Positions 1 through 8,570 of a stretch of DNA of 64,000 bases are shown here, piece after piece. The DNA comes from Shouchella xiaoxiensis (GTDB taxonomy: Bacteria > Bacillota > Bacilli > Bacillales > Bacillaceae_D), in contig NZ_JAFBCV010000001.1 of NCBI RefSeq assembly GCF_016907895.1, positions 434,001-498,000 on the forward strand. Direction: 5' to 3'. The notes beneath the pieces were generated by a model. The model was not told where the DNA came from, searched no databases, and saw only the letters and a list, made by a program, of their open reading frames with translations. The stretch's first letter is position 1, and each line of letters opens with the position of its first letter. The position numbers were made by a program, and so were the translations under genes.

Positions 1-1
1 T

Positions 2-769
2 ACGATTGCGTCCGCCCCTTGGGTCGGGCTCGAAAACTTCCGCATTGCCTTTACTGATCCTTTCTTCTGGAGTGCGGTAAAAAACACGCTTGCGATTAGC
101 TTTTTAAAACTACTTATTGGCTTTACGTCACCTATTTTACTCGCTATCTTAATCTTTGAATTACGAGCAGGTTTGTTTAAACGGTCGGTCCAAACCATTT
201 CTTACTTACCACACTTCCTTTCATGGATTGTTGTTGGTGGAATGTTAACAAGTTGGTTGTCTACTACTGGCTTACTTAACAGTTTTCTAATGATGATTGG
301 TATTATCAGTGAACCGATTAACTTTCTCGTCGAACCTTCAAATTATTGGATGATCGCGGTTCTTTCAGACGTTTGGAAAAGCGTTGGCTGGGGCACGATT
401 ATTTACTTGGCAACGATGTCGAGCATTGATCCTACCTATTACGAAGCTGCTAAGATCGACGGGGCAACAAAGCTTCAGCAAATTTGGCATATTACCTTAC
501 CACTGATGTCCTTTATCATTGCACTAATGTTTGTATTGGCGGTCGGTGGGTTACTCGGCTCAAACCTTGATCAGACGCTCGTGTTAATTAATCCGTTAAA
601 TGCGTCTCGCGCCGAAGTAATTGACTCGTACGTGTTCAAAATTGGTCTCGTTCAAGGCGATTTCTCTTATGCAACAGCAGTAGGGTTAGCGATTTCGATC
701 GTATCTTTAATCCTTGTCATCATTACACACAAAATTACGAAGAAGCTCAACAATCGATCAATCTTCTAG
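2..769 (+). CDS. LplB/YtcP-type sugar ABC transporter permease, 5' end missing
   Basis: The reading frame is open from base 2, so the start lies before the window; 255 residues are visible. It is an integral membrane permease of the binding-protein-dependent importer family. The EAA loop reads YYEAAKIDGATKLQQIWHIT, the typical contact site for the ATPase. Several hydrophobic segments surround it. It closely resembles the permease at 16780 (shared KRSVQTISYLPHF stretch). The partner permease follows after 12 bases and the binding protein after that, so this is the first importer of the sugar locus. No ATPase gene is seen; LplB/YtcP systems commonly share a distant MsmX-type ATPase (family knowledge). 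Substrate inferred from the neighbours as an oligosaccharide. Confidence 0.93.
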   Translation, partial: TIASAPWVGLENFRIAFTDPFFWSAVKNTLAISFLKLLIGFTSPILLAILIFELRAGLFKRSVQTISYLPHFLSWIVVGGMLTSWLSTTGLLNSFLMMIGIISEPINFLVEPSNYWMIAVLSDVWKSVGWGTIIYLATMSSIDPTYYEAAKIDGATKLQQIWHITLPLMSFIIALMFVLAVGGLLGSNLDQTLVLINPLNASRAEVIDSYVFKIGLVQGDFSYATAVGLAISIVSLILVIITHKITKKLNNRSIF

Positions 770-781
770 GAGGAGGTTTTT

Positions 782-1699
782 ATGGCTGTACTTCAACCTA
801 AATCAAAGATGCCTTTTAAAAAAAATAAAACGGCTGTTAAGGAAAACAGGCTGTTTAACGCATTAAACGTTATCTTTATGATTCTGTTTTCCATTCTGAT
901 TGTCTTTCCAATATGGGATGTCATTGTTGGTTCATTTAGCAGTTCGGCCTCCCTTGCAAGCCCTGGCATTCGCTTATGGCCAGAGAACTTTTCACTAGAT
1001 GCCTATCGTGTTGTTTTTAACGATCCATCGATCTGGAACTCTTTTATGATTTCTGTTTTGAAAACGGTTATTGGGGTAACCACTTCAGTCTTTTTCACGG
1101 CAATGGTTGCGTACGCGATGAGTAAACAAGATTTAATTGGGCGCAAGCTTTTTATTGCTTTAGGCGTAGGAACGATGTTCTTCAGCGGCGGAATGATTCC
1201 ATTCTACTTATTAATTCGTTCACTTGGCTTGCTTGATAATTTTCTTGTCTACATCATTCCGGCATTGTTTAGCTTTTATAACATGTTGATCCTCATGAAC
1301 TTTTTCCGCGAAATTCCGGTTTCGCTTGAAGAATCAGCGCGGATTGACGGGGCAGGAGTATGGCGAATCTTCCTGCAAATTATCCTGCCGTTATCAACGC
1401 CGGTTTTAGCAACAATTGCTTTGTTTAACGGAGTTTATCAGTGGAATGACTTTATGACGGCAAGGCTTTATATTTCGAATGAAGCACTTTATCCAATTCA
1501 AATGAAGCTGTATGAAATCATCGTGCAGCAGCAGGCAGCCAATATGCAGAATGTCGTCGGCTCGGTCATTATTCCGACCTCATCACAAACGATTCAGCTT
1601 GCCACGATCGTTGTCGCAACCGTACCAATCGTGTTGGTTTACCCATTCCTTCAGCGTTATTTAATATCTGGAATGATGATTGGAGCGGTAAAAGAATAG
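782..1699 (+). CDS. YtcP/LplC-type sugar ABC transporter permease
   Basis: This 305-residue protein is the second membrane subunit of the first importer. It has about six hydrophobic segments and an EAA loop with the core EESARIDGAGVWRIF near residues 195-210. The C-terminus ends in the family signature YPFLQRYLISGMMIGAVK. An AGGAGG ribosome binding site lies 7 bases before the ATG. It follows the first permease after 12 bases and precedes the binding lipoprotein by 48 bases, so the three are almost surely one transcript. It is paralogous to the permease at 17755. Function in oligosaccharide uptake is inferred from family and operon. Confidence 0.94.
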   Translation: MAVLQPKSKMPFKKNKTAVKENRLFNALNVIFMILFSILIVFPIWDVIVGSFSSSASLASPGIRLWPENFSLDAYRVVFNDPSIWNSFMISVLKTVIGVTTSVFFTAMVAYAMSKQDLIGRKLFIALGVGTMFFSGGMIPFYLLIRSLGLLDNFLVYIIPALFSFYNMLILMNFFREIPVSLEESARIDGAGVWRIFLQIILPLSTPVLATIALFNGVYQWNDFMTARLYISNEALYPIQMKLYEIIVQQQAANMQNVVGSVIIPTSSQTIQLATIVVATVPIVLVYPFLQRYLISGMMIGAVKE

Positions 1700-1747
1700 G
1701 AACAAAGCTAAACAAATAGATAAGAGTCAACAGAGGAGGAGTAAGAC

Positions 1748-3361
1748 ATGAACAAGAAAGTAGTTGGGTTCGTTTCTACCTTAAGCATCACCGCTTTAAT
1801 TGGCTGTAGCAACTCTGGGGGAGAGTTAACGATTGCAGAGCTGGAAGAAGCGCGCTATGAGCTGGATGAAAATACGCCTGCATGGCAGCTGGATGAAGAA
1901 GAAGCAGTTGAACTGACGTGGTATGTAAATGCGGAGTGGTTTGACCGTGCTTACGGTGAAGATGTCATTACGAAAAAGCTAAAAGAAGACTTGAATCTTG
2001 ATATTACGTTTGTTACTGGTGACGATTCAAACTTAAACACACAGTTTTCTAGTGGCGATCTTCCTGATTTAATTACGATTTTTGACGGGCAGTCTCAGGC
2101 AGCCCAGCGAGCGGCAACTTGGGCGCTTCCGTTAAGAGAGCTTGCCGATCAGTATGATCCATACTTCCACCAAGTCGCACAAGAGCAGACGCTTGATTGG
2201 TATCAACTAGATGATGGTTTTACCTATGGCTATCCGAGCTATTCAAATACGGTTGATGATTACAATGCCAATATTATTCCTGGTTCGGATGCGTTCATCA
2301 TTCGTCAAGATATTTATGAAGCAATTGGTGAACCAGAAATGTCAACGCCAGATGAATTTTTAGAAGCATTGCAATTAATGAAGGAAGAATTTCCAGATGT
2401 TGTACCATTTGCGTTTCGCGGATTTGGATCTGATGGTGACGTAGGGTCAATTGGTGATACGTTCCAAAACCATTTAGGTGTGCCAATTGCATCGGAAGAA
2501 GGTGACTGGTATAACCGTAACCTTGATGATAGCTACCTTGAGTGGATTCGCACGTTTAACGAAGCGTATCGTCTTGGGTTAATCAGTGATGATAATTTCT
2601 CGGATGATAACACGATCTTTGAAGAAAAAGTCGAGCGTGGTCAGTACGGTTCCGTCTTTGCCAGTGGCATTGCCCAGCTTTCTAGCTCGCTGCAAACAAA
2701 TGTTGCGAGAGATCCAGAGCAACGCTATATTGCAGTCGATGGTCCGGAAAATACGAACGGAAATGAACCAACATTAAATCAGGCCGGTCTTTCAGGCTGG
2801 ACCGTTACTTATATTACAAACAAAGTATCTGATCCACAGAAAGCGATTCAATTGTTTACGTACTTGCTAAGCGATGAAGGACAGTATTTAACGACATTTG
2901 GCGTTGAAGGTGAGACGTTTGATTTTAACGAAAATGGAAAAGCCGTTTTACGTGACGAGGTCTTACAGCTGCGCAATGACAATCCAGACGAATACAAATC
3001 GAACTACCGTCTTGGCGAATTTTGGTTCTTTGGTCATGATGGCTTTGCCTTGGAGCATGGGGAAAATGAGCCTTCAATTGCTGTTGATCAGATCCAGAAG
3101 TGGACACAAGGTAAGCTTAAACCACAATTCTTAATTGAAAACATTAATCCAGATCAAGGTACGGCTGAAGCGCGATCGCTCGTAAACATTGATTCCACTT
3201 GGGCAACAACGCTCGCAAGCCTCATTCGCGCGCAGGATGATGCGGCGTTTGATCAATTGGTCTCTCAATATGAATCCTTCCTTGATGAACAGAACTTTGA
3301 AGCGATTGTTACCATTCGCAACGAAAAAATGGACGAAAATCGTGAGCGGTTAGGGCTTTAA
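1748..3361 (+). CDS. Extracellular solute-binding lipoprotein of the first sugar importer
   Basis: This 537-residue lipoprotein starts with a short signal peptide and a lipobox ending in Cys at residue 20 (ALIGC), followed by a Ser/Gly-rich linker. The rest is a large acidic binding protein of the LplA/YtcQ type, longer than ordinary family 1 binding proteins, as usual for partners of LplB/YtcP permeases. It should sit on the outer face of the membrane and pass oligosaccharides to the two permeases just upstream. AGGAGG lies 8 bases before the ATG. A strong hairpin follows at 3375-3398, before the GH2 gene. The ligand cannot be read from the sequence. Confidence 0.93.
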   Translation: MNKKVVGFVSTLSITALIGCSNSGGELTIAELEEARYELDENTPAWQLDEEEAVELTWYVNAEWFDRAYGEDVITKKLKEDLNLDITFVTGDDSNLNTQFSSGDLPDLITIFDGQSQAAQRAATWALPLRELADQYDPYFHQVAQEQTLDWYQLDDGFTYGYPSYSNTVDDYNANIIPGSDAFIIRQDIYEAIGEPEMSTPDEFLEALQLMKEEFPDVVPFAFRGFGSDGDVGSIGDTFQNHLGVPIASEEGDWYNRNLDDSYLEWIRTFNEAYRLGLISDDNFSDDNTIFEEKVERGQYGSVFASGIAQLSSSLQTNVARDPEQRYIAVDGPENTNGNEPTLNQAGLSGWTVTYITNKVSDPQKAIQLFTYLLSDEGQYLTTFGVEGETFDFNENGKAVLRDEVLQLRNDNPDEYKSNYRLGEFWFFGHDGFALEHGENEPSIAVDQIQKWTQGKLKPQFLIENINPDQGTAEARSLVNIDSTWATTLASLIRAQDDAAFDQLVSQYESFLDEQNFEAIVTIRNEKMDENRERLGL

Positions 3362-3374
3362 TGTTAAAAGAATT

Positions 3375-3398
3375 GGAAGTGGACACTTGTCCGCTTCC
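3375..3398 (+). promoter_or_regulatory. mRNA hairpin between binding-protein gene and GH2 gene
   Basis: Inverted repeat GGAAGTGGACA ... TGTCCGCTTCC, pairing with a single G-T wobble. There is no long T-tract after it and the GH2 ribosome binding site follows within 15 bases. It is therefore more likely a processing or 3'-stabilising stem, or a partial attenuator, than a full terminator. A similar stem sits at the same place in the second operon (20388-20415). Confidence 0.6.
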
Positions 3399-3425
3399 TT
3401 TCATTGTAAAAAAGGAGAGATCACA

Positions 3426-5714
3426 ATGGAGCAAACAACTTATAGAGAAGGTACATTGCGCTCAACGTTTTCATTTGAAAATAAAATTCCGTATCAAAAT
3501 GGCATTCCATACCCTTCCTTTGATCCCCAGGAACGTCAGCGCTATTCCTTGGAAGGAACATGGAAAAAGAAACGGTTTCAGGCAGATCATAATTGGTCAA
3601 TGAGTGAGCGGACAGAAGCGTGGCTCAAACAAACGGAGAAAGAAGGCTACACAAAAAGAACGTTTGACGATCAGGCCTGGGAAAATAAACAGCTGCCTGC
3701 ACCGGAAAACCACTTAACAGGAAAAGAAGAAGTTCACGCCGCAGAGACGTATGAAGATGGTGTTTGGTACAGAAAGACATTCACATGGGAGCATCAACTA
3801 GATCAAGTCGTAACGCTCAAATGTTTAGGCGTCTCATACGTGGGTGATTTTTGGCTGAATGAAACATACATTGGCTTTCATGAAGGTGGATTTACGCCAT
3901 TCGCATTTGATGTTTCCCGTGTTCTAACTGCTGGAGAAAACACGATTGTTGTCCGGGTAGATAATCCCCCGTGGACGACGCGACTCGATACGGTTCCAGC
4001 TGTAAACAATGATTTTTTTAACTACACGGGTATTGTCCAAGATATTTATTTAGAAATGGTCCCAAATGTGCAAGTGGCTCGAGTGGACATCGTCCCACTA
4101 TCTAGCGCTGGAGATGTGAAGCTAACGTATGTGATCGAGAATCGAACGGATGAAGAAAAACAGGTCGTGCTAACGCCATTTCTTCATGATACGGATTTTC
4201 GTGCAACGAACTGGTTGGAGAATCCTGCTGCTAAAAGCATTTGCACAGATAAGATTGGTGTGAACGGGCTTGAAGCTGAGAGTATGATTCTTCAACCTCA
4301 TGAGAGTAAGCAAATCACAAAAATGATTCAAATGGCTAACCCGAAATTATGGAGCATTCGCACGCCCCATCTGTACGTGTTTCAGCTCGACATTCAAGAA
4401 GGCGACACCGTAGTTGATTCGTTTTACAGTCAATTTGGGATTCGGACGATTGCAACAAAAGAAACTCAAATTACGTTAAACGAGCTGCCGGTCTTTTTTG
4501 CCGGTGTCGCAAGGCATGAAGAATGGCCGGAGTACGGCCGGACTGCGCAGTGGGATCGAATCGTTCGTGATTTCAGATCGATTTCTGAACTTCATGTGAA
4601 CCTGGTTCGGACAGCGCATTACCCGAATCACATTGAAACGTTTATCGCACTCGATCGATTCGGCTTACCAAGCATGTCAGAAATTCCGCTATGGCAGTTT
4701 GAAACCGCCCATTACGAAGCGCAAGAAGTCCGCGGCATTTCTTATCAAATGTGGCGCGAAATGATTTTCTCAAGCTACAATCGTCCATCGATTGTGATGT
4801 GGAGCACGCAGAACGAATCGAAAGACGTCACCTTGCGCAAAGCGTACAATGAGGCGCTTGTAAAAGAAGTGAAGGGGGACTATCCAGACGGACGCTTGTT
4901 GACACAAAGCGCGGCTGCGGATCAGCCAGGGTTTGAAGATGCCTCAATGGAACCACTCGATGTGGCTGGCTGGACCATGTATTTCGGTATTTTCCACGGA
5001 AGTACGCCGTACGAAGGAACGAAGAATTTTATTGAAAAAGCCCACCAAGCGTGGCCGAATAAGCCAATTATGAATACAGAATACGGCATTTGGAGCAACG
5101 CCGATAAGAGCTTTATAGAAAAACAAGTGGAAATTTACAACGATGTGCAGCTTGCATTAGTAGAAAAAGCGACGGTTACGCCTGATGGTAAGGTCAACCC
5201 GAATGGCTATTTGGCGACGATTGATTACTGGACGGCGTTTGACTGGTACGTGAACCATAATGAGTTTTACCAGACGATGGGCATGCTTCATATGGATCGA
5301 CAAACGCGCAAACCGCTTTACGATCATTTCGTTAAAGATCATAAGCGTTTGCTTGAAAAAACGAATGGAATTGGATCAGGTATGGCTCAAGCACCTATTC
5401 GGATTGCACACTCACTTGTGGGAGACGAGGGCAATAAGCTAACCTTTTCTCTTGATCAGCCAACAGCCTTTATGGGAGCACATTATTTACAGCTCGAGCT
5501 AGCGTTCAATCAAGCCGACCCTGTAACCATTACGCTGCATAATGCTAACCAAGCAACAAGCTACACAACGTTTACGTTAAGTGAAAAGATGGCGATTCCA
5601 TTATGGAAATTTGATGACCACGTTCGAGAGGCTGTTGAGGCAATAACAATTGAGTTAGCAGCTGGTCAGAAAATGAACGTAGCAAGCATGCAATTAAGTC
5701 AAACTGGAAACTAG
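3426..5714 (+). CDS. Glycoside hydrolase family 2 (beta-galactosidase/beta-glucuronidase type)
   Basis: The protein is 762 residues from ATG 3426, chosen because AAGGAGAG lies just upstream; the frame stays open further 5' but without a ribosome binding site. Order of domains: N-terminal jelly-roll sugar-binding domain (to about 200), immunoglobulin-like domain, then a TIM barrel. The proposed acid/base is Glu464 in TQNES and the nucleophile Glu552 in NTEYG. No signal peptide is seen, so it should act in the cytoplasm on imported oligosaccharides. It is the last gene of the first importer operon. Family GH2 includes beta-galactosidases, glucuronidases and mannosidases, so the linkage is not certain. 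A galactosidase role would fit the proposed xyloglucan locus. Confidence 0.9.
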   Translation: MEQTTYREGTLRSTFSFENKIPYQNGIPYPSFDPQERQRYSLEGTWKKKRFQADHNWSMSERTEAWLKQTEKEGYTKRTFDDQAWENKQLPAPENHLTGKEEVHAAETYEDGVWYRKTFTWEHQLDQVVTLKCLGVSYVGDFWLNETYIGFHEGGFTPFAFDVSRVLTAGENTIVVRVDNPPWTTRLDTVPAVNNDFFNYTGIVQDIYLEMVPNVQVARVDIVPLSSAGDVKLTYVIENRTDEEKQVVLTPFLHDTDFRATNWLENPAAKSICTDKIGVNGLEAESMILQPHESKQITKMIQMANPKLWSIRTPHLYVFQLDIQEGDTVVDSFYSQFGIRTIATKETQITLNELPVFFAGVARHEEWPEYGRTAQWDRIVRDFRSISELHVNLVRTAHYPNHIETFIALDRFGLPSMSEIPLWQFETAHYEAQEVRGISYQMWREMIFSSYNRPSIVMWSTQNESKDVTLRKAYNEALVKEVKGDYPDGRLLTQSAAADQPGFEDASMEPLDVAGWTMYFGIFHGSTPYEGTKNFIEKAHQAWPNKPIMNTEYGIWSNADKSFIEKQVEIYNDVQLALVEKATVTPDGKVNPNGYLATIDYWTAFDWYVNHNEFYQTMGMLHMDRQTRKPLYDHFVKDHKRLLEKTNGIGSGMAQAPIRIAHSLVGDEGNKLTFSLDQPTAFMGAHYLQLELAFNQADPVTITLHNANQATSYTTFTLSEKMAIPLWKFDDHVREAVEAITIELAAGQKMNVASMQLSQTGN

Positions 5715-5719
5715 CAGAA

Positions 5720-5752
5720 ACTCTTCTCATAAAGTGAGAAGGGTTTTTTTTT
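5720..5752 (+). terminator. Intrinsic terminator after the GH2 gene
   Basis: Stem ACTCTTCTCA / TGAGAAGGGT with a 5-base loop, followed directly by nine T residues. It closes the first importer operon. Confidence 0.9.
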
Positions 5753-5812
5753 ATTTAAAGGGTCGTTGTTTTTTGTTAAAATGAAACCGTATTTTTACTA
5801 GGAGGAACTGAT

Positions 5813-5959
5813 ATGCTTACCATTTTATTTACGATCTTGTTCATTATGGCCGTTGTTTACTTAGGTAATTTAGTTCGATTAATGAAGAAAAATAACAATC
5901 TACAAAAACAGGTGTTTGAAGAATTAAAGTATTATAATGAGCGAAGAGATAGGGATTAG
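5813..5959 (+). CDS. Small single-pass membrane protein, 48 aa
   Basis: A short frame beginning MLTILFTILFIMAVVYLG after an AGGAGG site 6 bases upstream. Residues 2-22 form one membrane segment. The rest is charged and asparagine/glutamine-rich (KKNNNLQKQVFEELKYYNERRD), likely a short helix or coiled coil on the cytoplasmic side. It stands alone between the GH2 terminator and an oppositely oriented acetyltransferase. I do not recognise the family. The strong ribosome binding site and protein-like composition support it as real. Confidence 0.6.
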   Translation: MLTILFTILFIMAVVYLGNLVRLMKKNNNLQKQVFEELKYYNERRDRD

Positions 5960-5988
5960 GAACGATTCATAAGTAATTCTCTTTTAAT

Positions 5989-6810
5989 CTAAAAGGGCTT
6001 TCCAGCTAAAGTTACAGAAACATCTGTTAACGCAAAGTCTACGATCCATAAAGATGCAGTCTTCTCGTAGCCCAATCGCTCGTATAAACGAATGGCTCCA
6101 TCATTCTCCGCGAATACACCTAAATAAACCTCCTTTGCTTTTTTCTTTCCGAGCAATGTCAATTCGCTCGTAAGGATTGAAGCAAATCCTTGCCCGCGGT
6201 AATCAGGTTGGGTCACAATGTTGCCAATCTCAACAAGCTGTTCATCGTAGAAATGAAACCCACCAGCACAAGCAAAGGAATCCTTATCTTTAATTGCTAG
6301 AAAAGGATAGGAATCAAGTTCTTTTCTAGTAAAAAATTTCATGCCGTTCCCTTGCATAAACGTAGTAAACAAGTGATAGTCTACCTCTTTAACGGAATGG
6401 ACCCGATTAGAGCAGACGAGTTTCTCATCATCAAAATGTTTCATTTGCAAAAAAGCTTTAGGTTCATTCTTAATGAGTCCGTAAGATTGAAACAAGAGAC
6501 AATCTTCTTTTGAAAGAATCGTTCCGCAAGTCGTTTCTTCTGAAAAGTGAAGGTAGGAGCGTGTAAACTCTATTAAAGCAGGGAGATCAACTAGCTTAAC
6601 ATTCATGCACCGGAATGAAAATGCCGGAAAGGGTAGCTCTTCTGTATAAGCAAGTACCGCAGTTAATTGATCTTCTACATATTGTCCGATAAAGACAGCC
6701 GTTTGTTTCCTTTGCGTTAAATAACTATAAAATAGGAGATGTTTGTCTTTTTCTTGTTCTCGAATTAATCTGCGCTTCGCCTTCTCATCTAGCGGTTTAT
6801 GTCTAAGCAT
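5989..6810 (-). CDS. GNAT-family N-acetyltransferase, 273 aa
   Basis: The C-terminal half (about residues 150-260) is a GNAT domain with the acetyl-CoA loop QPDYRGQGFASIL and the typical NDGAIRLYERLGYEK end. The N-terminal half (MLRHKPLDEKAKRRL...) looks like a degenerate second GNAT-like or accessory domain, giving a longer protein than single-domain members. A GGAGAG site precedes the start on the minus strand. It is monocistronic between small genes. Substrate unknown; GNAT proteins acetylate amines on small molecules, peptides or proteins. Confidence 0.85.
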   Translation of the reverse strand: MLRHKPLDEKAKRRLIREQEKDKHLLFYSYLTQRKQTAVFIGQYVEDQLTAVLAYTEELPFPAFSFRCMNVKLVDLPALIEFTRSYLHFSEETTCGTILSKEDCLLFQSYGLIKNEPKAFLQMKHFDDEKLVCSNRVHSVKEVDYHLFTTFMQGNGMKFFTRKELDSYPFLAIKDKDSFACAGGFHFYDEQLVEIGNIVTQPDYRGQGFASILTSELTLLGKKKAKEVYLGVFAENDGAIRLYERLGYEKTASLWIVDFALTDVSVTLAGKPF

Positions 6811-7005
6811 GTGGGCTCTCCTTCTTTAAATTTGTTCGTTTCTATTCCAATGATAGAGAGAGAAAAGCCTTTTGTATAGGGCTTTGTGGGGGATTAGTGA
6901 GAACTGAATAATCTAATTGAGAAATAAAAGTACAAATAGTTAGATTTTTAATCCGTTTTGCTATATGATAATGAATATTCAGGTGTCAATGCATAAGGAG
7001 GTCAA

Positions 7006-7137
7006 ATGAAAAGTTCAGAAGAAATGTTGAGACAACTAATCTCTGAATTTGAACAAAAGTTGTGCAGAGATTTAGTTGAAGCTGAAGTCGAGCTGTTAAA
7101 GTCTGTTGTTTATAAGTTGAGTGCTCAAGTAAATTGA
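7006..7137 (+). CDS. Small acidic helical protein, 43 aa
   Basis: A short frame (MKSSEEMLRQLISEFEQKLC...) preceded by a near-perfect AAGGAGG site 5 bases before the ATG. The protein is probably one or two amphipathic helices rich in Glu, Leu and Lys, with no membrane segment. It has no partner gene close by: the isochorismatase-like gene starts about 195 bases later. Function unknown. The ribosome binding site is the main reason for calling it. Confidence 0.55.
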   Translation: MKSSEEMLRQLISEFEQKLCRDLVEAEVELLKSVVYKLSAQVN

Positions 7138-7332
7138 ATGAAGGACGCTATTCTCTTTTTGCTTTCAAAGTTCGCTTATTTTCGGTTTTGACTTTTTACA
7201 TGTATCCATTATTTACGCACATACTTCTTCATTTGACCAGAAAAAAACGTTGAACCACTGACCGGAAAAACAATTAAAAGATTTTCAACAAGGTTTAATC
7301 CTATTTGAAAACCAGTATGAAGGGGAGATTTT

Positions 7333-7893
7333 TTGAAACAAACATTACTCGTCATTGATGTGCAACAAGAATTGCTTGATGGAAATTCCCAAACGAGTCC
7401 TGTCTATCGCAAAGCAGAGCTAATTGCCACGATTAATCAGGTCGTGAATAAGGCGGAAGCTCATTCAATTCCAGTTGTATTTGTTCGTGATCTTGACGTT
7501 GCGGGTGGGAATGGCCAAGGGTTCGAAATTCATAATGAGATTCAGGTCCCGGAGAATGCTCACATTTTTAACAAGGCGGCAACTAATGCTTTTTACGGTA
7601 CTGGATTGCTTGAACATCTTCAAGCACAAGAAGTCGGTCACCTTGTTATTATGGGATGTGAAACGCCACATTGTATTGATAGTGCAGTCCGCACGGCGAC
7701 AATTAATGGGTTTGATGTAACGCTCATTGCTAATGGACACTCAACTATTAATAGTGATGTCTTAACGGCAGAGCAGATTATAAACCATCATAATCAGATT
7801 CTGCACGGACACTACAATGTTGATCATTTTTCGATTGTTCGCTCAGCAGAAGAAGCCGTTTTTGAACCAACTCATGATACGTATCGAACGTAA
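7333..7893 (+). CDS. Isochorismatase-like cysteine hydrolase
   Basis: A 186-residue member of the isochorismatase/nicotinamidase fold. The first catalytic Asp is in LLVIDVQ (residue 9), the Lys in FNKAATNAF, and the nucleophile Cys in MGCETPHCIDSAVR, so the Asp-Lys-Cys triad appears complete. The start is TTG after GGGGAG, because no ATG is near. Members act on isochorismate, nicotinamide, N-carbamoyl amides and other small amides, so the substrate is open. It is monocistronic and ends at a clear terminator. Confidence 0.88.
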   Translation: MKQTLLVIDVQQELLDGNSQTSPVYRKAELIATINQVVNKAEAHSIPVVFVRDLDVAGGNGQGFEIHNEIQVPENAHIFNKAATNAFYGTGLLEHLQAQEVGHLVIMGCETPHCIDSAVRTATINGFDVTLIANGHSTINSDVLTAEQIINHHNQILHGHYNVDHFSIVRSAEEAVFEPTHDTYRT

Positions 7894-7905
7894 ACTGTTC
7901 GAAGA

Positions 7906-7939
7906 GGAGCCCATGCTAAGGAGTTGGGCTCTTTTTTTG
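7906..7939 (+). terminator. Intrinsic terminator after the isochorismatase-like gene
   Basis: Stem GAGCCCA / TGGGCTC with an 11-base loop, followed by seven T residues. Confidence 0.85.
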
Positions 7940-8076
7940 TTTATCGATTTATTCAGATCAATTAGTGCCGAATTTGAGCGTTTATTTTAGAGAATAATCA
8001 GAAAAAAAGTCGCTTGAATCTACTATTTCCCAGGCAATCACTTTAACTCAGATTAACTGAAAGAAGTAGATGAATC

Positions 8077-8102
8077 AAAAAAAAAGAAGCCATACTGTGG
8101 CT
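8077..8102 (-). terminator. Terminator of the small minus-strand gene at 8101-8268
   Basis: On the minus strand AGCCA-CAGTA-TGGCT is followed by a T-run (the plus-strand A-run 8077-8087). The hairpin overlaps the stop codon of the small gene. Confidence 0.7.
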
Positions 8103-8268
8103 ACTCCTTTATTTTTGCCACAGACCAAGGTTGTTGTGGATTAATTGTATTTAGTTTTTTTGCTAGCTGTAGTGCATTATCAAACTCTAAGAAGACTTTA
8201 TCAGTGAGGCAATGGATGTTCTTTAGAATAAACGTGTTTCCATTGACGAGGCGCTTTAAATGATACAT
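8101..8268 (-). CDS. Small protein of a two-member family, 55 aa
   Basis: The minus-strand frame encodes MYHLKRLVNGNTFILK...ending WSVAKIKE, with a GGGAGA site upstream and its own terminator. It is clearly related to the 56-aa protein at 42891-43061: without gaps about 15 of the first 40 residues are identical, including R.V.G.T..LK, D..F and the A...AKKLN motif, and both have Trp-x-Val near the end. The conservation between two separate loci shows it is a real gene. Family and function are not recognised; it may be a small intracellular regulatory or sporulation-type protein. Confidence 0.68.
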   Translation of the reverse strand: MYHLKRLVNGNTFILKNIHCLTDKVFLEFDNALQLAKKLNTINPQQPWSVAKIKE

Positions 8269-8469
8269 TGGCTCATTCTCCCATCTTCTTTGTCTTTATT
8301 CTATTATAGCGTTAAATGGCTAATAATGCATTGAAAAAATGAAACGAACCTTGACTATTTAATGACAACCTTCTTGGAAACGGAGATTAATTGTATGACC
8401 ACTAGATTTTAAAGGTTTTTTCTCTAATTGCTATGGTATTGATTGTTTTTATATTTTGGTAAAGTTATT
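8269..8469. other. Non-coding upstream region of the GH42-GH95 unit
   Basis: AT-rich stretch without a convincing gene on either strand. It must hold the promoters for the small minus-strand gene and for the glycosidase unit. I cannot assign -35/-10 boxes with confidence. Confidence 0.4.
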
Positions 8470-8484
8470 TTGAAACCGCTTTAA
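8470..8484 (+). promoter_or_regulatory. Candidate cre site (CcpA) before the GH42-GH95 unit
   Basis: TTGAAACCGCTTTAA matches the 15-base consensus WTGNAANCGNWNNCW at every fixed position except one (A for C near the end). It lies about 90 bases before the GH42 start. A carbon-catabolite role is expected for a sugar-degradation operon. Confidence 0.5.
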
Positions 8485-8570
8485 AAGGAAGCTGTCAATT
8501 AGAGATCCGGTAAAACGATTGATGGGAAAGGCATTACTGAAAACGATTAGGCCGAGAAATGAGGGGAACG

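Noticed and set aside
3361-3603. An 80-codon plus-strand frame beginning at the stop of the first binding-protein gene.
   Set aside because: It overlaps the GH2 start in another frame and contains the hairpin at 3375-3398. The GH2 frame has the ribosome binding site and the domain match.
8532-8551. A second cre-like sequence (TGAAAACGATTAGG) before GH42.
   Set aside because: Several fixed consensus positions do not match, and it lies next to the ribosome binding site.
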